From Lachnospiraceae bacterium (GTDB taxonomy: Bacteria; Bacillota_A; Clostridia; Lachnospirales; Lachnospiraceae): a stretch of 8,040 bases of DNA. Positions 6,279 to 8,040 of the stretch are shown in pieces (within the stretch, counting starts at the first letter, position 1; each line of letters begins with the position of its first letter). The notes below the pieces were generated by a model, which had not been told where the DNA came from, ran no database searches, and worked only from the letters and a program-made list of their open reading frames with translations. The DNA lies in the NCBI GenBank assembly GCA_017652545.1, contig JAGCAV010000019.1, positions 1 to 8,040 on the forward strand. Reading direction: 5' to 3'. Both the position numbers and the translations under genes were made by a program.

Positions 6279-6575
6279 TCACTCGATCGTCAGGATGTCG
6301 GTGAACCCGGTTACCTCAAAAACGTCCATAACGGACTCGCCTGCATTCCTGACCACCATGGTACCCTGCTTATTCATTGCCTTCTGAGCGGAAAGGAACA
6401 CGCGAAGACCTGCGCTGGAGATGTAGTCCAGTTCCTTAATATCCAGAACCAGCTTTTCAACGCCATCGATCGACTGCTTGATCTCAGCCTCGAGAGCCGG
6501 AGCCGTCGTCGTATCCAGCCTTCCGCCGATGCAGATGGTCAGTTCGTTTCCGTTCGCTTCTTTCGAAAGTGTCAT
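6279..6575 (-). CDS. STAS-domain anti-sigma factor antagonist (SpoIIAA/RsbV-like)
   Basis: This small cytoplasmic protein of 98 residues consists of a single STAS domain. The segment LVLDIKELDYISSAGLRVFL contains the conserved loop whose second serine (S54 in this numbering) is the expected phosphorylation site. The N-terminal strand ELTICIGGRLDTTTAPALE is also typical of SpoIIAA/RsbV proteins. When unphosphorylated it should bind the kinase encoded next in the operon and release that kinase's partner. I choose the ATG at 6575 because AGGAGG at 6587-6592 is ten bases from it. The in-frame ATG at 6584 lies only one base beyond the same site and would add MSS. The kinase gene follows after 48 bases. 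No convincing sigma-A promoter was found upstream. A near-perfect TGTGATC palindrome lies in the leader. Confidence 0.88.
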   Translation of the reverse strand: MTLSKEANGNELTICIGGRLDTTTAPALEAEIKQSIDGVEKLVLDIKELDYISSAGLRVFLSAQKAMNKQGTMVVRNAGESVMDVFEVTGFTDILTIE

Positions 6576-6619
6576 ACTGCTCATTCCTCCTGAAAGTTTT
6601 TATTTTCCCTGCCGCCGCA

Positions 6620-6634
6620 TGTGATCTGATCACA
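6620..6634. promoter_or_regulatory. 15-bp palindrome TGTGATC-T-GATCACA in the STAS gene leader
   Basis: A perfect inverted repeat with one central base lies 45 bases before the STAS start. It contains copy B of the CATGTGATCTGA repeat (6618-6629). The arms resemble TGTGA/TCACA half-sites of CRP/FNR-type regulators but with a five-base rather than six-base spacer. It may be an operator or an RNA hairpin close to the ribosome site. The rest of 6576-6771 is AT-rich and holds a TATAAA at 6674-6669 without a good -35 at normal spacing, so no promoter is called. Confidence 0.45.
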
Positions 6635-6771
6635 CATGTCCCGGCATCCGGTATGAATCCTTTTAGTTTTTATAGTTTACTACAAGACCCCGACGGATTG
6701 CAATCAAAAACACAAAACCTTCACGTTTTCATCATAATAACTGCCCGGAGACCGTTCTTGAAGAAGATGCA

Positions 6772-8040
6772 TCACAGGCATCCGAAGTACATCGCTCCCA
6801 CCGCCTGTGCGAACTGGGCAACCGTATAATCCGGATGCGCGTCCAGCTGCTTCATCAGGTCCGTATTTGCCAGGGAACTGTCGGCGGCATACTGGACCAG
6901 CTGCGGAACCCTTGCTCTCGCGCCTTCATTGATCAGCTCATAACAGGCCGGCACTTTCACAAGGCGTCCGAAGAGCGAACGTTCCTTCGCTTCGGGATGC
7001 AGAATATACTCTGTCTCCTGCCATGTGACCGCGAGGAAGGTACCGATCTCGCGGAAGATCTGCCTGCAGACTTCCGAGCTGCCCTCAGCTGCCTTTCCCA
7101 TGAAGAATTCCAGAGCCGGTTTCCTCATATCCTTCGGAGCCGTCGGCACAACAAGCTCATCCTGAGCCGCAGCAAAGATTCCCTTCTCCATGACCTCATC
7201 CATAAGTTCCGGGTCCCTGCCGGGCAGGTATTTGGCTGCCAGGCGGAACACGCCGTACTGGCTGGTGTATTTCTGCAGCGTGCCGGGCAGGAGCGTATTG
7301 AAATTATTGATGCTTCTGACATCGGAAAACGGATACTGCTTCTGCGCAAAGCTGCCCAGATCAATGATAAAATTGTAGACCTCCAGCGGGATCCCGGGAA
7401 TGGACCCGTCCGGACGCACCCATCCGGTGCCCAGTTCCGTACCCAGTGTGTGGGCAAAGAAGCCGTGAGACACGTCGCCGCCCGCCGCAGCCAGTTCCAC
7501 GGCAGCCGTAAAGGCAGCCATCGGACCGTCGTTCGTATTCATGACAGTCCCTTCCTCCGTGACATACTCCTTCAGAAGCTCATCCAGCCGCGAGATCTTT
7601 GCGAACTGCATCTCGTAGTCCAGGTCCGGATTATCGCGCATGCCCTTGGTCTTGTATGTCTCGCCGCCCACGATCTTATTGTCGATCACGACATCCGGAA
7701 AGCTCAGCCCGATCCCGTCGAAGTTTTCCGGTTCATGCCCCAGGGCTTCTTCCATCCGGGCAATGCCCTCTTTCAACTCCTCAGGCGCCGCGTCTTTTGC
7801 GAACGCCCTCAGGTCCAGCTGATCCTCTTTCCCGTCGGCGACCAGCGCCGTACCGGCCCGCATCAGGCGGGTCAGAAGAAGAACAGGATCGATTAGCATC
7901 TCCGCCTTCGAAAAAGAAGACGGATCCCAGTCAAATTCCTTGCATACCGCCAGCTTTCCGTTCATGCCTGCCGCCAGCTTGATGTCCGTCCCGCCGATGT
8001 CGATCCCAAGCAGCCTTCTGGTCTTCGCCCTCCCGGGAAG
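6772..8040 (-). CDS. Divergent ROK-family (sugar kinase-like, ASKHA fold) protein, 5' end outside window
   Basis: The frame stays open to the right edge, giving 422 visible residues. No ATG, GTG or TTG lies upstream of the first internal ATG (7965), and that ATG falls after the key motif, so the true start is beyond the window. Visible residues 10-21 (LLGIDIGGTDIK) are the phosphate-1 ATP-binding motif of ROK kinases. FDGIGLSFPDVV (107-118) matches the GIGIPGxV strand. MNTNDGPMAAFTAA (167-180) corresponds to the ENDANAAALAE motif, with D171 as the likely catalytic base. HTLGTELGTGW (197-207) is the phosphate-2 loop. The following GxxGEIGH and CxCGxxGC zinc motif of ordinary ROK proteins is absent, replaced by PLEVYNFIIDLGSF. 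At over 420 residues it is also longer than the usual roughly 300. It is probably a cytoplasmic sugar or sugar-derivative kinase, but substrate and even activity are uncertain. No strong terminator follows it. Confidence 0.82.
   Translation of the reverse strand, partial: LPGRAKTRRLLGIDIGGTDIKLAAGMNGKLAVCKEFDWDPSSFSKAEMLIDPVLLLTRLMRAGTALVADGKEDQLDLRAFAKDAAPEELKEGIARMEEALGHEPENFDGIGLSFPDVVIDNKIVGGETYKTKGMRDNPDLDYEMQFAKISRLDELLKEYVTEEGTVMNTNDGPMAAFTAAVELAAAGGDVSHGFFAHTLGTELGTGWVRPDGSIPGIPLEVYNFIIDLGSFAQKQYPFSDVRSINNFNTLLPGTLQKYTSQYGVFRLAAKYLPGRDPELMDEVMEKGIFAAAQDELVVPTAPKDMRKPALEFFMGKAAEGSSEVCRQIFREIGTFLAVTWQETEYILHPEAKERSLFGRLVKVPACYELINEGARARVPQLVQYAADSSLANTDLMKQLDAHPDYTVAQFAQAVGAMYFGCL

Noticed and set aside
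6669..6707. TATAAA with TTGATT or TTGCAA upstream of the STAS gene as a sigma-A promoter
   Set aside because: None of the -35-like hexamers lies 16-18 bases from the TATAAA. The alternative TAAACT at 18 bases from TTGCAA matches only four of six positions. A GTTT/GGGWAT-type sigma-B promoter was also looked for and did not match.
6711..6730. AAAAC/GTTTT mini-hairpin followed by T-rich sequence after the ROK gene
   Set aside because: A five-pair stem of mostly A-T is too weak to call a terminator.
6835..7896. Open frame of 353 codons on the plus strand opposite the ROK gene
   Set aside because: It is fully antisense to a gene with clear ROK motifs, has no recognisable domain or ribosome site, and its composition is that of a mirrored codon pattern.

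Overview
This is a bacterial chromosomal window, most likely from a Firmicute (Clostridia-like). The evidence is a tRNA-sensing T-box leader, sigma-A-type promoters, strong AGGAGG-type ribosome sites, U-tract hairpin terminators and a SpoIIAB/RsbW-style partner-switching pair. Base composition is moderately GC-rich. The genus cannot be fixed from this sequence. Apart from one gene fragment at the left edge, every gene lies on the minus strand, so transcription runs from right to left.

From right to left the layout is as follows. (1) A large, divergent ROK-fold (sugar kinase-like) protein runs off the right edge. (2) A two-gene regulatory unit encodes a STAS anti-anti-sigma factor followed by an RsbW/SpoIIAB-type ATP-binding kinase, and is closed by a good intrinsic terminator. 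(3) A clear promoter drives a malE-malF-malG-type ABC importer operon: solute-binding protein, a hairpin, then two overlapping permease genes. No ATPase gene is present, so a shared ATPase elsewhere is presumed. (4) Directly after the last permease, a near-consensus promoter starts a roughly 285-nt T-box riboswitch with a UGG (Trp) specifier, a UGGC acceptor-binding bulge and a mutually exclusive terminator. It controls a solitary TrpB2-type tryptophan synthase beta subunit. (5) A bidirectional hairpin separates trpB2 from the convergent 3' end of a histidine phosphatase gene on the plus strand.

Functionally, the window joins carbohydrate uptake (the importer and perhaps the ROK protein), a stress or development type sigma-regulatory module, and tryptophan formation tuned by uncharged tRNA-Trp. 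No trpA is visible beside trpB2, which suggests use of free indole, although trpA could lie elsewhere. I see no mobile element, CRISPR array, tRNA or rRNA, and no clear novel multi-gene defence or biosynthetic system. The points most worth attention are the T-box/TrpB2 pairing, the importer's binding protein without a lipobox cysteine, the ROK protein lacking the usual zinc motif, and a repeated GTGATC/GATCAC motif before both sigma-regulator genes.
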